Below, piece by piece: positions 24,409 to 33,600 of a DNA stretch of 64,000 nucleotides. The translations under genes and the position numbers were made by a program. Source of the DNA: Psychroflexus longus (GTDB lineage: Bacteria > Bacteroidota > Bacteroidia > Flavobacteriales > Flavobacteriaceae). Positions within the stretch are counted from its first letter, which is position 1, and each line of letters starts with the position of its first letter. Location of the stretch: the NCBI RefSeq assembly GCF_020164595.1, contig NZ_JAIQZE010000003.1, forward strand, positions 1 through 64,000. The letters are read 5' to 3'. Below the pieces are notes generated by a model that was not told the origin of the DNA, made no database searches, and saw nothing but the letters and a program-made list of their open reading frames with translations.

Positions 24409-25230
24409 ATGGCTAAGTTCAAATTTTATACCAGTTTTTTAATAATATTCATCATTGTTGTTGGCTGTGGACAAAACCCTTTCACAGGGAAAAGTACTTT
24501 AGCATTGGTTCCAAATTCTCAAATACTTCCGATGTCTTTTCAACAATACAATCAAGTCCTTGAAGAGAGTAAGGTGATTAAAGAAGGTGAACATGCCCAA
24601 ATGATTCAAAGAGTTGGACTTAAAATCGCCAATGCTTCTGAACGTTGGTTAATGGAAAATGGTTACCCTAATTATACTGATGATTACAAATGGGAATTCA
24701 ACCTTATAGAGGATGATCAGGTAAATGCTTGGGCCATGCCAGGAGGCAAAATTGCTTTCTACACTGGAATCCTTCCTATTGCCAAAACCGAAGCTGGTGT
24801 TGCTGCAATAATGGGCCATGAGGTAGCTCACGCCCTTGCTAACCATGGCCAGCAACGTATGAGTGCAGCACAATTGCAACAGGTAGCTGGTGCAGTTGGA
24901 ATGATGGCTATTGGGGATGATCAACAAAGTCAGCAAATTTTTGCAACAGCCTACGGCATCGGGTCTCAAGTAGGTATTATGTTACCATTTAGCAGGAAAC
25001 ACGAAACTGAAGCAGATAAAATTGGTATCAATTTGATGGCCATTGCGGGTTATGATCCAGATGAGGCAGCAGAACTTTGGAAACGCATGAAAGAAAATTC
25101 TGGAGGTGGCGGACCACCCCAGTTCCTTAGTACGCATCCAGCTAATGATGAGCGAATTAAAAACCTGCAAAATTGGTCGAGTGATGCTAAAAAAGAAGCT
25201 GCTAAATATGGTGTGACTTCTTTTCAATAA
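24409..25230 (+). CDS. M48-family metallopeptidase, lipoprotein
   Basis: About 273 residues. A lipoprotein signal ends in VVGC. The M48 domain carries the zinc motif HEVAH (His137-His141 from this ATG), the downstream ETEADKIG that gives the third ligand, and the WAMPGGKIAFYTG block. It resembles LoiP/BepA-type periplasmic proteases that survey outer-membrane protein assembly, but has no TPR tail. The MFS gene follows after 6 bases. Confidence 0.93.
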   Translation: MAKFKFYTSFLIIFIIVVGCGQNPFTGKSTLALVPNSQILPMSFQQYNQVLEESKVIKEGEHAQMIQRVGLKIANASERWLMENGYPNYTDDYKWEFNLIEDDQVNAWAMPGGKIAFYTGILPIAKTEAGVAAIMGHEVAHALANHGQQRMSAAQLQQVAGAVGMMAIGDDQQSQQIFATAYGIGSQVGIMLPFSRKHETEADKIGINLMAIAGYDPDEAAELWKRMKENSGGGGPPQFLSTHPANDERIKNLQNWSSDAKKEAAKYGVTSFQ

Positions 25231-25236
25231 TAAGTT

Positions 25237-26568
25237 TTGAAGTTTATTTCACTTCCAAAAGGACATAAAAAACTCATTCATGCGTGGGCTTTCTACGATT
25301 GGGCAAACTCCGTTTACCCCTTAGTCATTAGTTCAGCCATCTTTCCAATCTATTATGGAGCATTAACCCTTATCAAAAACGATCAAGGAATTGTAATAGA
25401 TGATACTGTCTGGTTTCTTGGTTTTGGTTTCAATAATGATGCGCTGATAAGTTATGTTACAGGCTTAGCTTTTATAGTTATTTCTATCATGAGTCCTTTA
25501 CTAGGCGGTATGGCAGATTATATAGGTAATAAAAAGAATTTTATGAAATTCTTCAATTACCTCGGAGCTTCAGCGTGCATTGGCTTATTTTGGTTTGATC
25601 TTGATCACTTGTTGTTTGGCCTAGTTTGCTACTTTTTTGGGTTGATAGGATTTTGGGGAAGTATTGTCTTCTACAATTCCTATTTACCAGATATAGCCTA
25701 TAGAGATCAACAGGATAAAGCTTCAGCAAAAGGGTTTTCTTTAGGGTATATAGGAAGTGTAATTTTACTTGTACTATGCCTTGTCCTCATCATGAATCAC
25801 AGGGCTTTAGGATTCGAAAGCGAGGATCTGCCTACTAGAATTTCATTTATACTTACAGGTATTTGGTGGATAGCATTTAGCCAATATACTTACGCTTTTT
25901 TACCAAAAGGGAATCGAAAAGGAAGTGCTAAAACCAAAGATTTACTTTTCAATGGGTTTAGGGAACTTAAGAAAACTTACAAAAAAATTAAATCCTCCTA
26001 TGGGTTTGAACCTTACTTAAGGGCGTTTTTTGTTTACAGCATGGCAGTACAAACGATCATGCTGATTGCCACCTATTTTGGTGTAGGCGAAATACAATGG
26101 GCCGAAGGAGAATCGACCAATGGACTTATTATAAGTATTCTTTTAATTCAACTCGTTGCTATTGCTGGGGCAAACGCTGCCTCAAAACTTACAGAACACT
26201 ATGGTAACATCAATATTTTAATAGTAATCAATATTATTTGGATTGGTATCTGTATTTATGCCTTCTTTATTACACAGCCTATTCAATTTTATATCACTGC
26301 TTTTTTTGTGGGTTTGGTTATGGGAGCCATTCAGTCCTTATCGAGGTCAACTTATTCCAAATATATCCCTGAAAATGAAAAGGACACAGCTTCCTTTTTT
26401 AGCTTTTATGAAGTCACTGAAAAAATCGGAATCGTTATCGGAATGTTTTTGTATGGTTTCATAGCTCAAGTTACAGGCAGTATCAGAAATGCTATTTTGT
26501 TTCTCATCATTTTTTTTGCAGGTGGTATTTTCTTACTTTTTAGGTTGAAATTCAAAACTAAAAAATAA
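25237..26568 (+). CDS. MFS transporter of the UMF1 (Atg22-like) family
   Basis: 443 residues, about 12 membrane segments. The N-terminal HAWAFYDWANSVYPLVISS is the hallmark of the UMF1/Atg22-like branch of the major facilitator superfamily, some members of which export amino acids. SLSRSTYSKYIP in the second half is also typical. The only start giving the conserved N-terminus is a TTG at 25237, six bases after the protease stop. It starts a plus-strand run with the two lipid-metabolism genes that follow at 2-base gaps. Confidence 0.92.
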   Translation: MKFISLPKGHKKLIHAWAFYDWANSVYPLVISSAIFPIYYGALTLIKNDQGIVIDDTVWFLGFGFNNDALISYVTGLAFIVISIMSPLLGGMADYIGNKKNFMKFFNYLGASACIGLFWFDLDHLLFGLVCYFFGLIGFWGSIVFYNSYLPDIAYRDQQDKASAKGFSLGYIGSVILLVLCLVLIMNHRALGFESEDLPTRISFILTGIWWIAFSQYTYAFLPKGNRKGSAKTKDLLFNGFRELKKTYKKIKSSYGFEPYLRAFFVYSMAVQTIMLIATYFGVGEIQWAEGESTNGLIISILLIQLVAIAGANAASKLTEHYGNINILIVINIIWIGICIYAFFITQPIQFYITAFFVGLVMGAIQSLSRSTYSKYIPENEKDTASFFSFYEVTEKIGIVIGMFLYGFIAQVTGSIRNAILFLIIFFAGGIFLLFRLKFKTKK

Positions 26569-26570
26569 GT

Positions 26571-27500
26571 ATGGCATTTCTTTGGCACTTCACTGCAGTA
26601 GAATTAAAAGACACTGTTTTAGTTACCGGCACAGTCCTAAGAAATCAAACTTCAATTGATAAATCTCCCCGGTCTATATTTGTTAATGCCTGGAATGTTC
26701 TTAGCTCTTATCGAAAAAAAACGTACAAAGGAAAATCTATTCGAATTGAAACTCAATCCCAAACATTTACTGTTGAAGCCAATAAAAAAGGATATTTCTT
26801 CAAAATATTACCAATTGATAAATTGGTGAACTTTAAGGTATTTGACGAAAAACACAATCATTTAAGCATTGAGCAAATACATCCTTATTATTTTAAAAAC
26901 TTACCAACTTCTGTGGAGGTGATTTCAGATATTGATGATACAGTGATTCATTCTCACACAGCTTCAGCATTGAAGAGAATATTCACGATTTTATTCAAAA
27001 GACCAAAGCGAAGAAATAAAGTGTTATTCAGCAATGCTTTACTTGATTTTTTTGATGAAAATCAATTCAGAATAGCTTATTTGTCTAAAAGCGAAAGTAA
27101 TTTGTTTGGTTTAATAACTGCGATATTCAGATTTAATAAAATTCCCTCAGGACCTCTTTTTTTAACGGGTTATTTGAAGTTCAAGTCTTTATTCAAACCG
27201 AAAAAGGGAAAACATAAAGTTGATTTTCTGCATCACCTTTTCTCAAATCTACCAGACAAAAAGTTTATTCTAATTGGTGATGATACTCAAAAAGATATGG
27301 ACATTTATGCCGAAATTGTGAACGATTACAAGTCGCAGATTGTAAAGGTTTTTATTAGACAGACCAGATTTTCAGTTGATAAAATTCAAAAAGAAAAATG
27401 GAATACTCTTCAGGCAACAGGGGTAGCTTGTACTTATTTTCAAGATGATGACGATGTAGAAGCGGAGATAGAAAACATTAAAGCCCTATTAAATTTATAA
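26571..27500 (+). CDS. APP1-type phosphatidate phosphatase (DUF2183)
   Basis: 309 residues. The N-terminal beta-rich part (about 1-110) is followed by the APP1 catalytic domain with the HAD nucleophile motif SDIDDTVIHS (Asp120, Asp122), AYLSKSES as motif II, and FILIGDDTQKDMDIY as the acidic motif. Yeast App1 dephosphorylates phosphatidate to diacylglycerol; bacterial members are uncharacterised. The next gene encodes a diacylglycerol-kinase-type enzyme, the reverse reaction, with only 2 bases between them. Confidence 0.88.
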   Translation: MAFLWHFTAVELKDTVLVTGTVLRNQTSIDKSPRSIFVNAWNVLSSYRKKTYKGKSIRIETQSQTFTVEANKKGYFFKILPIDKLVNFKVFDEKHNHLSIEQIHPYYFKNLPTSVEVISDIDDTVIHSHTASALKRIFTILFKRPKRRNKVLFSNALLDFFDENQFRIAYLSKSESNLFGLITAIFRFNKIPSGPLFLTGYLKFKSLFKPKKGKHKVDFLHHLFSNLPDKKFILIGDDTQKDMDIYAEIVNDYKSQIVKVFIRQTRFSVDKIQKEKWNTLQATGVACTYFQDDDDVEAEIENIKALLNL

Positions 27501-27502
27501 GG

Positions 27503-28372
27503 ATGGAAATTCTTTTAGTTATTAATCCTGTATCTGGTAATAAAAATAAAGATGGTTTCACAGATTCAGCGAAGCTCATACTCAGTAAATCTGGTTTGGA
27601 TTATCATATTTTTAAAACAACAGGAAAAAATGATTGCGAGCAACTGGAAGGATTAATTGCTTCTAAGTCTCCCAAAAAAGTAATCATCGCTGGAGGTGAC
27701 GGTACATTAAATATGTTTCTCAAGCCTTTGATGGAAAATAAAACTAAGGTCGGATTTATTCCTATGGGTTCCGCCAATGGCATGGCTGAAGAGCTTAATC
27801 TTGTTGATTATCCAAAAAGGCTTTTGCAAAAGTTTTTGGATTCTGATGACTTCCAAAAACTGGATTTACTCCAAGTGAATGGTTCTCATTTACTTCTTCA
27901 TCTTGGCGATCTTGGAGCCAATGCCAATCTTGTTGCCAATTATGAAAAAGATGGTGGTAGAGGAATGTTTACTTATGCCAAACATTTCTGGTCTGAGTTT
28001 AAAAACCCTAAAAGTTTTGAATTTGAAATTGTAACAGATCAGATGGAATATGAAAGAAAAGGAGTGATGCTAGCCATCTGTAATGGTAGAAAATATGGAA
28101 CAGGTATTCCTCTTAATACCATTGGTAAAATTGATGATGGTTTTTTCGAACTAGTTATAGTAAAAGGCATGGATTTTTCTGATCTTATAAAAGCTACTTT
28201 ATCAAAATTTGATGAAGATTACCAAACCGAGAATTTAGAAACTATACAGGCAAAATCTGCTACAATAAGGTTGAAAGAATCAAGAATACTTCAAATAGAT
28301 GGAGAGGTTATTGATGAGTTTAAAGAATTACACATTAAATTGATTCCAAAAGCTCTACATTTTATTAAATAA
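27503..28372 (+). CDS. Diacylglycerol kinase-type lipid kinase
   Basis: 289 residues of the DAGK catalytic (YegS/BmrU-like) family. The nucleotide-binding motif is GGDGTLN (residues 64-70), with INPVSGNK at the N-terminus and the GSANGMAEEL block. It would phosphorylate diacylglycerol or a related lipid at the membrane. It is the last gene of the MFS - APP1 - kinase run and ends at a bidirectional terminator. Confidence 0.92.
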   Translation: MEILLVINPVSGNKNKDGFTDSAKLILSKSGLDYHIFKTTGKNDCEQLEGLIASKSPKKVIIAGGDGTLNMFLKPLMENKTKVGFIPMGSANGMAEELNLVDYPKRLLQKFLDSDDFQKLDLLQVNGSHLLLHLGDLGANANLVANYEKDGGRGMFTYAKHFWSEFKNPKSFEFEIVTDQMEYERKGVMLAICNGRKYGTGIPLNTIGKIDDGFFELVIVKGMDFSDLIKATLSKFDEDYQTENLETIQAKSATIRLKESRILQIDGEVIDEFKELHIKLIPKALHFIK

Positions 28373-28401
28373 AAAAATGCCAGCTTTTAGCTGGCATTTT
28401 T
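28373..28401. terminator. Bidirectional intrinsic terminator between convergent genes
   Basis: Perfect 13-bp stem: left arm aaaaatgccagct (28373-28385), 3-base loop, right arm agctggcattttt (28389-28401). It lies between the lipid kinase stop and the end of the minus-strand M1 peptidase gene and can end both transcripts. Confidence 0.92.
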
Positions 28402-28424
28402 AATATTAAAAATATTAGAAGTGT

Positions 28425-30749
28425 TTACTTACCTTCCTTAAAGGCATCAAATTCACTTGCTTTATTTTCTCTTGGCCATACATTGTTTGAGGTATCGATA
28501 TCTGCAGTTTCCTCTTTAGGATCAACGATCATCTTAACAATTTCCTTTTCAGAAAAAATTGCCTTTTTTACTTCTGAATCATTTTTTCTCCAAACCTGGA
28601 CTGGATACTCAATTATTTCTGAAGTATCGTCAGCATAATGAAATTCAATAATTATCGGCATTACTAAACCACCTGGTTTATTGAAAGTGATTTCATAAAT
28701 ATGTTTAGGATGTTTCATCTCATCTATTTCTTGCTGAGTGAAATTATCCATTAAATATTCTCTAAGTTTTGGAGCATTTTCTAAAGGATCACCTTCTTTC
28801 ATCGATGCCTCAAAGCTTTCACTATCTGCAGTCAGTAAATACACTGCATCTTTAGTACGAGGATCATTCGCAGGATCATCAATACCATATCTTGCTAATA
28901 AGGCTTTACCTTCAACAGTTGGATTACTAGTTATGAAATAGTTCTTCACATCCTCAATACCTATATCTACATAGTCTGTGGTGTAGAACCAGCCTCTCCA
29001 ATACCAGTCTAATTCAACTGCAGAAGCATCCTCCATGGTTCTAAAGAAATCTTCTGGAGTAGGGTGCTTAAACATCCATCTTTGAGCAAATTTTTTGAAT
29101 GAATAATCAAATAACTCTTCACCCATTACAGTTTCTCTTAAAATATTTAAAGCAGTTGCTGGCTTACCGTAGGCATTGTTACCTAGTTGATAAACTTGCT
29201 CTGGATTGGTCATGATAGGAGAAATGAAGTCTTGATTTCCTTTCATGTAGTTCACAATTTTGGAAGGTTCACCACGTCTAGATGGATATTTCTCATAAAC
29301 CTGGTTGTTTCCTTGTAATATTTCAGGATATTTCTTAGCAAACTCTTGCTCAGATAAATACTGCATAAACGTATTAAGTCCTTCGTCCATCCATCCCCAC
29401 TGTCTTTCATCACTATTGACAATCATTGGGAAGAAGTTGTGTCCAACCTCGTGGATAATTACACTCATCATACCGAATTTTACTCTGTCCGAAATGAATC
29501 CATTTTCATCTGGACGTCCATAATTCCAGCAAATCATAGGATATTCCATTCCCTGACTTCTAGCATGAACCGAAATTGCTTTGTGGTAAGGATATTGAAA
29601 AGTAAAGTTGCTGTAAGTTTCAAGTGTACTTGCAACTGCTCTCGTTGACCAGTCTTCCCACAGTGGATTACCCTCTTTAGGATATAGCGATACTGCCATC
29701 ACATCTTTGTCCCCAACCTTTACAGCCATCATGTCCCAGATAAACTTTCTTGAGGTTGCAAATCCAAAATCTCTGACCATATTGGCTTTAAATTCCCAAG
29801 TTTTGGTTTTGGTAGCATTCATTTTTTCGTTGGCAATAGCTTCCTCTTCAGTCACTATGACAACTGGTTCATCGTAAGAAGTTTTTGCTTTTTCAAAACG
29901 ATCCAGCATAACTTTACTAAATACCTGGTCTCTATTTTGCAATTTGCCTGTAGCATCTAGGATGTGATCTTCAGGAACTGTGATTTTTACATCATAATTT
30001 CCGAAAGGCAAAGCGAACTCTCCGCTTCCCCAGAATTGATAATTTTGCCATCCTTCCTTATCATTGTAAACAGCCATTCTTGGGAAAAATTGTGCAATGA
30101 CGTATGCTCTATTGTCATCTTCTTCAAAGTATTCATAACCAGAACGACCTCCATTGATGGTGTGGTTGTTAATTAAATAATCCCATTCAATCGAGAAGTC
30201 AAAAGATTCACCAGGCATAAGAGGTTCTGCTAAATCCACTCTCATCATTGTATAATTGATAGTGTATGGAATAGCCTCGCCGTTTCTGTGTACTTTTTTA
30301 ATATTGAACCCACCATCAAAATCTGCTTTCATATGAGAATTCACAAAATTACCAGCTGGAGTAACCGGAGCAAACTCACTACTGTTTCTTTCTTTAGCAG
30401 GACTGTCTTTTGCTCTTATATTTTGATCTAGCATCACCCATAAGTATTCCAAAGCATCAGGTGAATTGTTGGTGTAAGTAATGGTTTCTTCACCGTAAAG
30501 TCTTGTATTTTCATCATCCAGAGTAATGTCCATCACATAATCAGCTGTATTCTGATAATATTGATGTCCTGGTGCTCCAGAAGCAGTTCGATACACATTT
30601 GGTGTAGCAAATTCATCGTAGAGTTGCCTAAATTTATTCTGGTTGGTATGACCTTCCTGTTTTTCTTCTGCTTGTTCTTCTTGAGCATATCCAGACATGG
30701 AAAGCACAAAAACAGAGAGTAAAAGACTTGTGTACTTAATTAAATTCAT
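28425..30749 (-). CDS. M1-family zinc metallopeptidase, secreted
   Basis: 774 residues. A signal peptide ends near SGYAQ (about 22). The zinc site is complete: His433-Glu434-xx-His437 (HEVGHN) and Glu456 in WMDEGLN. It belongs to the large Bacteroidetes branch of gluzincin aminopeptidases. It is exported and probably acts on peptides in the periplasm. It is the last gene of a group with DUF6702 and two carboxypeptidase-D-like proteins, a combination often seen in flavobacteria. Confidence 0.94.
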   Translation of the reverse strand: MNLIKYTSLLLSVFVLSMSGYAQEEQAEEKQEGHTNQNKFRQLYDEFATPNVYRTASGAPGHQYYQNTADYVMDITLDDENTRLYGEETITYTNNSPDALEYLWVMLDQNIRAKDSPAKERNSSEFAPVTPAGNFVNSHMKADFDGGFNIKKVHRNGEAIPYTINYTMMRVDLAEPLMPGESFDFSIEWDYLINNHTINGGRSGYEYFEEDDNRAYVIAQFFPRMAVYNDKEGWQNYQFWGSGEFALPFGNYDVKITVPEDHILDATGKLQNRDQVFSKVMLDRFEKAKTSYDEPVVIVTEEEAIANEKMNATKTKTWEFKANMVRDFGFATSRKFIWDMMAVKVGDKDVMAVSLYPKEGNPLWEDWSTRAVASTLETYSNFTFQYPYHKAISVHARSQGMEYPMICWNYGRPDENGFISDRVKFGMMSVIIHEVGHNFFPMIVNSDERQWGWMDEGLNTFMQYLSEQEFAKKYPEILQGNNQVYEKYPSRRGEPSKIVNYMKGNQDFISPIMTNPEQVYQLGNNAYGKPATALNILRETVMGEELFDYSFKKFAQRWMFKHPTPEDFFRTMEDASAVELDWYWRGWFYTTDYVDIGIEDVKNYFITSNPTVEGKALLARYGIDDPANDPRTKDAVYLLTADSESFEASMKEGDPLENAPKLREYLMDNFTQQEIDEMKHPKHIYEITFNKPGGLVMPIIIEFHYADDTSEIIEYPVQVWRKNDSEVKKAIFSEKEIVKMIVDPKEETADIDTSNNVWPRENKASEFDAFKEGK

Positions 30750-30773
30750 AAGCTGTGGGTATTATAATTTAAA

Positions 30774-31274
30774 TTAATTGTGTAAAATGGTTTTTTTTGA
30801 AATGTTCTTTTCAAGAATAAAGCTTTTTTTTAACTTATCTGATTTAAAATGAATCATGTTTTTTTGCTCTTGAAATAAATCTGTCAAAATTGAATTTTCT
30901 ATAGTCAAGGCTTCAAAATCTTCAAGATCTTTTACCTCCAAAAACAAATATACCATATCATCTTCATATTTTCTTCCTATGTATTCAAAAGACAAAACAC
31001 CAGATTTAGTCTCTAAAATAAACTTATCTCGAATGTATTTTTCAATATAAAAATCTATCTCTTCGACTTCAAGAGTTGGAATAAGTTTAAAGTTCTTATC
31101 ATATCGCTTGTTGATCACATTTTCAAAATCATCTGTAAATATTCTGGATATGATCTGGAGGCTTTTCTCCTTTTTCACATAAGTGATATCGGTAACACTC
31201 AAATAAAATTCGTGATCTGTCTTGGTTGTTGGGGTTAATATTAACCATAGCATCAAAATTCCGAAAAGCTTCAT
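30774..31274 (-). CDS. DUF6702-family protein
   Basis: 166 residues with a short hydrophobic N-terminus (export signal). The beta-rich body contains HEFYLSVTDITYVKKEKS, LQIISRIFTDDFE and later a YLFLEVKD strand. This matches my memory of DUF6702, a small Bacteroidetes family usually next to an M1 peptidase. Function is unknown. It overlaps the upstream gene by 4 bases and precedes the M1 gene by 24 bases. Confidence 0.85.
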   Translation of the reverse strand: MKLFGILMLWLILTPTTKTDHEFYLSVTDITYVKKEKSLQIISRIFTDDFENVINKRYDKNFKLIPTLEVEEIDFYIEKYIRDKFILETKSGVLSFEYIGRKYEDDMVYLFLEVKDLEDFEALTIENSILTDLFQEQKNMIHFKSDKLKKSFILEKNISKKTILHN

Positions 31275-32014
31275 TCTGTAATTTCTTTTAATTTTAGATA
31301 TGCAATAGCTTTTAATTTCAATTCATCGATCAAAGCTAGGGGATCATTTTTTTCTAGTATGGTCATAGTTTGCTCATCTTCTGCGCAAAAATAAGCGAAA
31401 TCATCAACATATATCCTCGGGATATTTAAGTCTTTGGTAATAAGGTCTGCTGAGACATTTCGCAAGACTCTGTTTTTATTGGATTGAATATCTGCATTTG
31501 CTTTTCTTTTCCGCAATACTTTGGCTTCACCTGTAATGGCATAAATAAGCGGTGTGAGCATTCCTGTGCTAGCAGAGTAAATCTCCCTTTCTACTTTTTC
31601 TAATTGTCTTGGAACACCAAACCCAAATTGACGCTGGTCCACAAAATCTACTTTCACCTGATCTATGTCGCTACTCAAATCTCCTGAGAGTTGATATTGA
31701 TTGATTGTAACTTCAGGGAGTTCATTGATTTCGAGTTCTAAAAATATAGAGGTTGTAGTTTTTAAATTATTTTCCTCAACCTTTAAAGTGTAGGTTTTGT
31801 GCTGTAAAGAGGTGAATAAAATAGAATCGCCAACATTAGCTTTTATACTATATTTACCTTCTTGATTTGAAACACTCCCGATCTTTTGGTTAATGTTGAT
31901 AATATTTACCTGGTAAGTTTCGACTGAATCTGCGAAAATTTTGCCCTCCATGTAGGTCTCCTGTGAGAAGATAAAACAAGGAAAAAGGACAAGTAGATAC
32001 AGGAAAGTCTTCAA
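31271..32014 (-). CDS. Carboxypeptidase-D-like regulatory domain protein (first of two)
   Basis: 247 residues. A signal peptide ends near CFIFSQ. The beta-sandwich that follows (about 20-110, with NQEGKYSIKANVGDSILFTS and ELPEVTINQY) is the carboxypeptidase-D-like module also found at the N-terminus of TonB receptors. The rest (110-247) is mixed alpha/beta with no known motif. A related protein is encoded directly upstream at a 1-base gap. Function is unknown; an envelope binding role is likely. Confidence 0.8.
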   Translation of the reverse strand: MKTFLYLLVLFPCFIFSQETYMEGKIFADSVETYQVNIININQKIGSVSNQEGKYSIKANVGDSILFTSLQHKTYTLKVEENNLKTTTSIFLELEINELPEVTINQYQLSGDLSSDIDQVKVDFVDQRQFGFGVPRQLEKVEREIYSASTGMLTPLIYAITGEAKVLRKRKANADIQSNKNRVLRNVSADLITKDLNIPRIYVDDFAYFCAEDEQTMTILEKNDPLALIDELKLKAIAYLKLKEITE

Positions 32015-32015
32015 A

Positions 32016-32795
32016 TTAATTTTCGGCTTTAAACTCTTTGGATTTTTCTATCAAAAATGAAATTAGATCCAGTTCATTTCCTTTATCCAGCATTTGCTTT
32101 GTCAATCCATGATCTTCTACATAGAATATGAATTGGTTGATATTTTCTTTTTTAATATCAAGCTGCTCTTTAAAAAATGAATCCTTATATATTTTTCTCA
32201 CCATCACATCCACATCCCTTGGGAGTTTATGTTCTTCTACAATTTCTTTTGAAGAGAGAATTTCTCTAAAAATATTAGCGATATTTAAACCATTCTTGAT
32301 AAAACGTTGTTCTGTAGTGTAGTTTTCTGTAATGGTTTGTGACCTTACATAAGGTTGCATACCTTCATATTCATTCAATACTTTTTCAGATTCTGGAGCC
32401 AGATAAAATTCCGTTTTCACTTTTTTAGCATCCACTTCGATGTTTCCTTCAAGATCGTAAGGTCTTACAATTACTTCATCCAAAGTATTGATTTGATCAT
32501 TAATTCTAATGGTCATTTTTTTCTTTTTGATAATGTTTTCATCAACAATTACTATAAAATTTTGATATTGAATGGCTTCAAATCTTAATCTATCTCCTTC
32601 TCTCACAGAAATACCAAATTGCCCATATTGATTGGTTACGGTTCCTTCTTTGGAATTTTGATTAATGATTTCTATTTGAGAAATTTCACCATCTAGAGGG
32701 ACTATGACTTCACCAGCGATATAGACCCGATTGTCTATTTGTGCAGTTATATTTTGAATTAAAAAGAGGATAATAATAGTAGAGATCAGTCTCAT
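32016..32795 (-). CDS. Carboxypeptidase-D-like regulatory domain protein (second of two)
   Basis: 259 residues with signal peptide (NITAQ) and a carboxypeptidase-D-like domain (about 22-115: YIAGEVIVPLDGE, NQYGQFGISVREGDRLRFEA, LDEVIVRPYDL). It is the same architecture as the next gene, and the two look like an old duplication. It is first in the four-gene group ending with the M1 peptidase and is divergent from pepE. Confidence 0.8.
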   Translation of the reverse strand: MRLISTIIILFLIQNITAQIDNRVYIAGEVIVPLDGEISQIEIINQNSKEGTVTNQYGQFGISVREGDRLRFEAIQYQNFIVIVDENIIKKKKMTIRINDQINTLDEVIVRPYDLEGNIEVDAKKVKTEFYLAPESEKVLNEYEGMQPYVRSQTITENYTTEQRFIKNGLNIANIFREILSSKEIVEEHKLPRDVDVMVRKIYKDSFFKEQLDIKKENINQFIFYVEDHGLTKQMLDKGNELDLISFLIEKSKEFKAEN

Positions 32796-32841
32796 ATGTT
32801 ATTTTTTGTACAATCTACTTAAAAAATCAGAAATGTCACTC

Positions 32842-32849
32842 TAGTTTTG
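32842..32849 (+). promoter_or_regulatory. -7 promoter element for pepE-glsA
   Basis: TAGTTTTG matches TAnnTTTG exactly and lies 50 bases before the pepE ATG in the space between divergent genes. Confidence 0.45.
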
Positions 32850-32898
32850 CTGATAAATATATGTTAAGTCAAGTCGATTTAACTAAAGTCATCATTTA

Positions 32899-33597
32899 AT
32901 GCAAGCCATCGTTGCCAGTACATCAACCGTTTATGGAAGTTCATATTTAGAGTATCTTTTACCAGAACTTAAAACACATTTTGAAAATACAGATGAGGTA
33001 GTGTTTATTCCTTTTGCCAGACCTGGAGGGATTTCTCATGAAGAATACACTGCTAAAGCTTCGAAGGGTTTAAAATCCTGCGTAAAAAAAGTTATTGGTT
33101 TGCATGAATTTGAAGACATGAACAAAGCCATTTCCAATGCGAAAGCTATTTTTGTAGGAGGTGGTAATACGTTTTTATTGGTAAAACAACTTCATGAACT
33201 TGACTTAATGACGACACTCAAGCAAAGTATTCAAAGCGGTGCGAAATATTTAGGAACAAGTGCCGGGAGCAATATCTGCGGTCTAACAATGCAAACGACC
33301 AACGATATGCCTATTGTGTATCCTCCATCTTTTGAAACTCTAGGTCTACTTAATTTTAATCTTAATCCTCACTACCAGGATCCAGATTCTTCATCAACAC
33401 ACAAAGGTGAAACCCGAGAGACCAGAATAAAAGAGTTTCAAGCTTTAAATCCTACAGCCGTCGTAGGTCTGAGAGAAGGGAGTTGGATTAAAATTAATAA
33501 TTCTGAAACTACTCTTGAAGGAGAACTTCCTGCCGTTATATTTGAACCAGGAAAACTACCTTATGAATTGAATCCTAAAAGTTACTTTAAATTTTAA
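32899..33597 (+). CDS. pepE: Alpha-aspartyl dipeptidase (peptidase E, S51)
   Basis: 232 residues. The nucleophile is Ser121 in GTSAGSN, preceded by FVGGGNTF and followed by NLNPHYQD with the catalytic-region His. It hydrolyses dipeptides with an N-terminal Asp in the cytosol. It is followed after 3 bases by glutaminase, so the pair would feed Asp and Glu pools. Confidence 0.95.
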   Translation: MQAIVASTSTVYGSSYLEYLLPELKTHFENTDEVVFIPFARPGGISHEEYTAKASKGLKSCVKKVIGLHEFEDMNKAISNAKAIFVGGGNTFLLVKQLHELDLMTTLKQSIQSGAKYLGTSAGSNICGLTMQTTNDMPIVYPPSFETLGLLNFNLNPHYQDPDSSSTHKGETRETRIKEFQALNPTAVVGLREGSWIKINNSETTLEGELPAVIFEPGKLPYELNPKSYFKF

Positions 33598-33600
33598 AAA

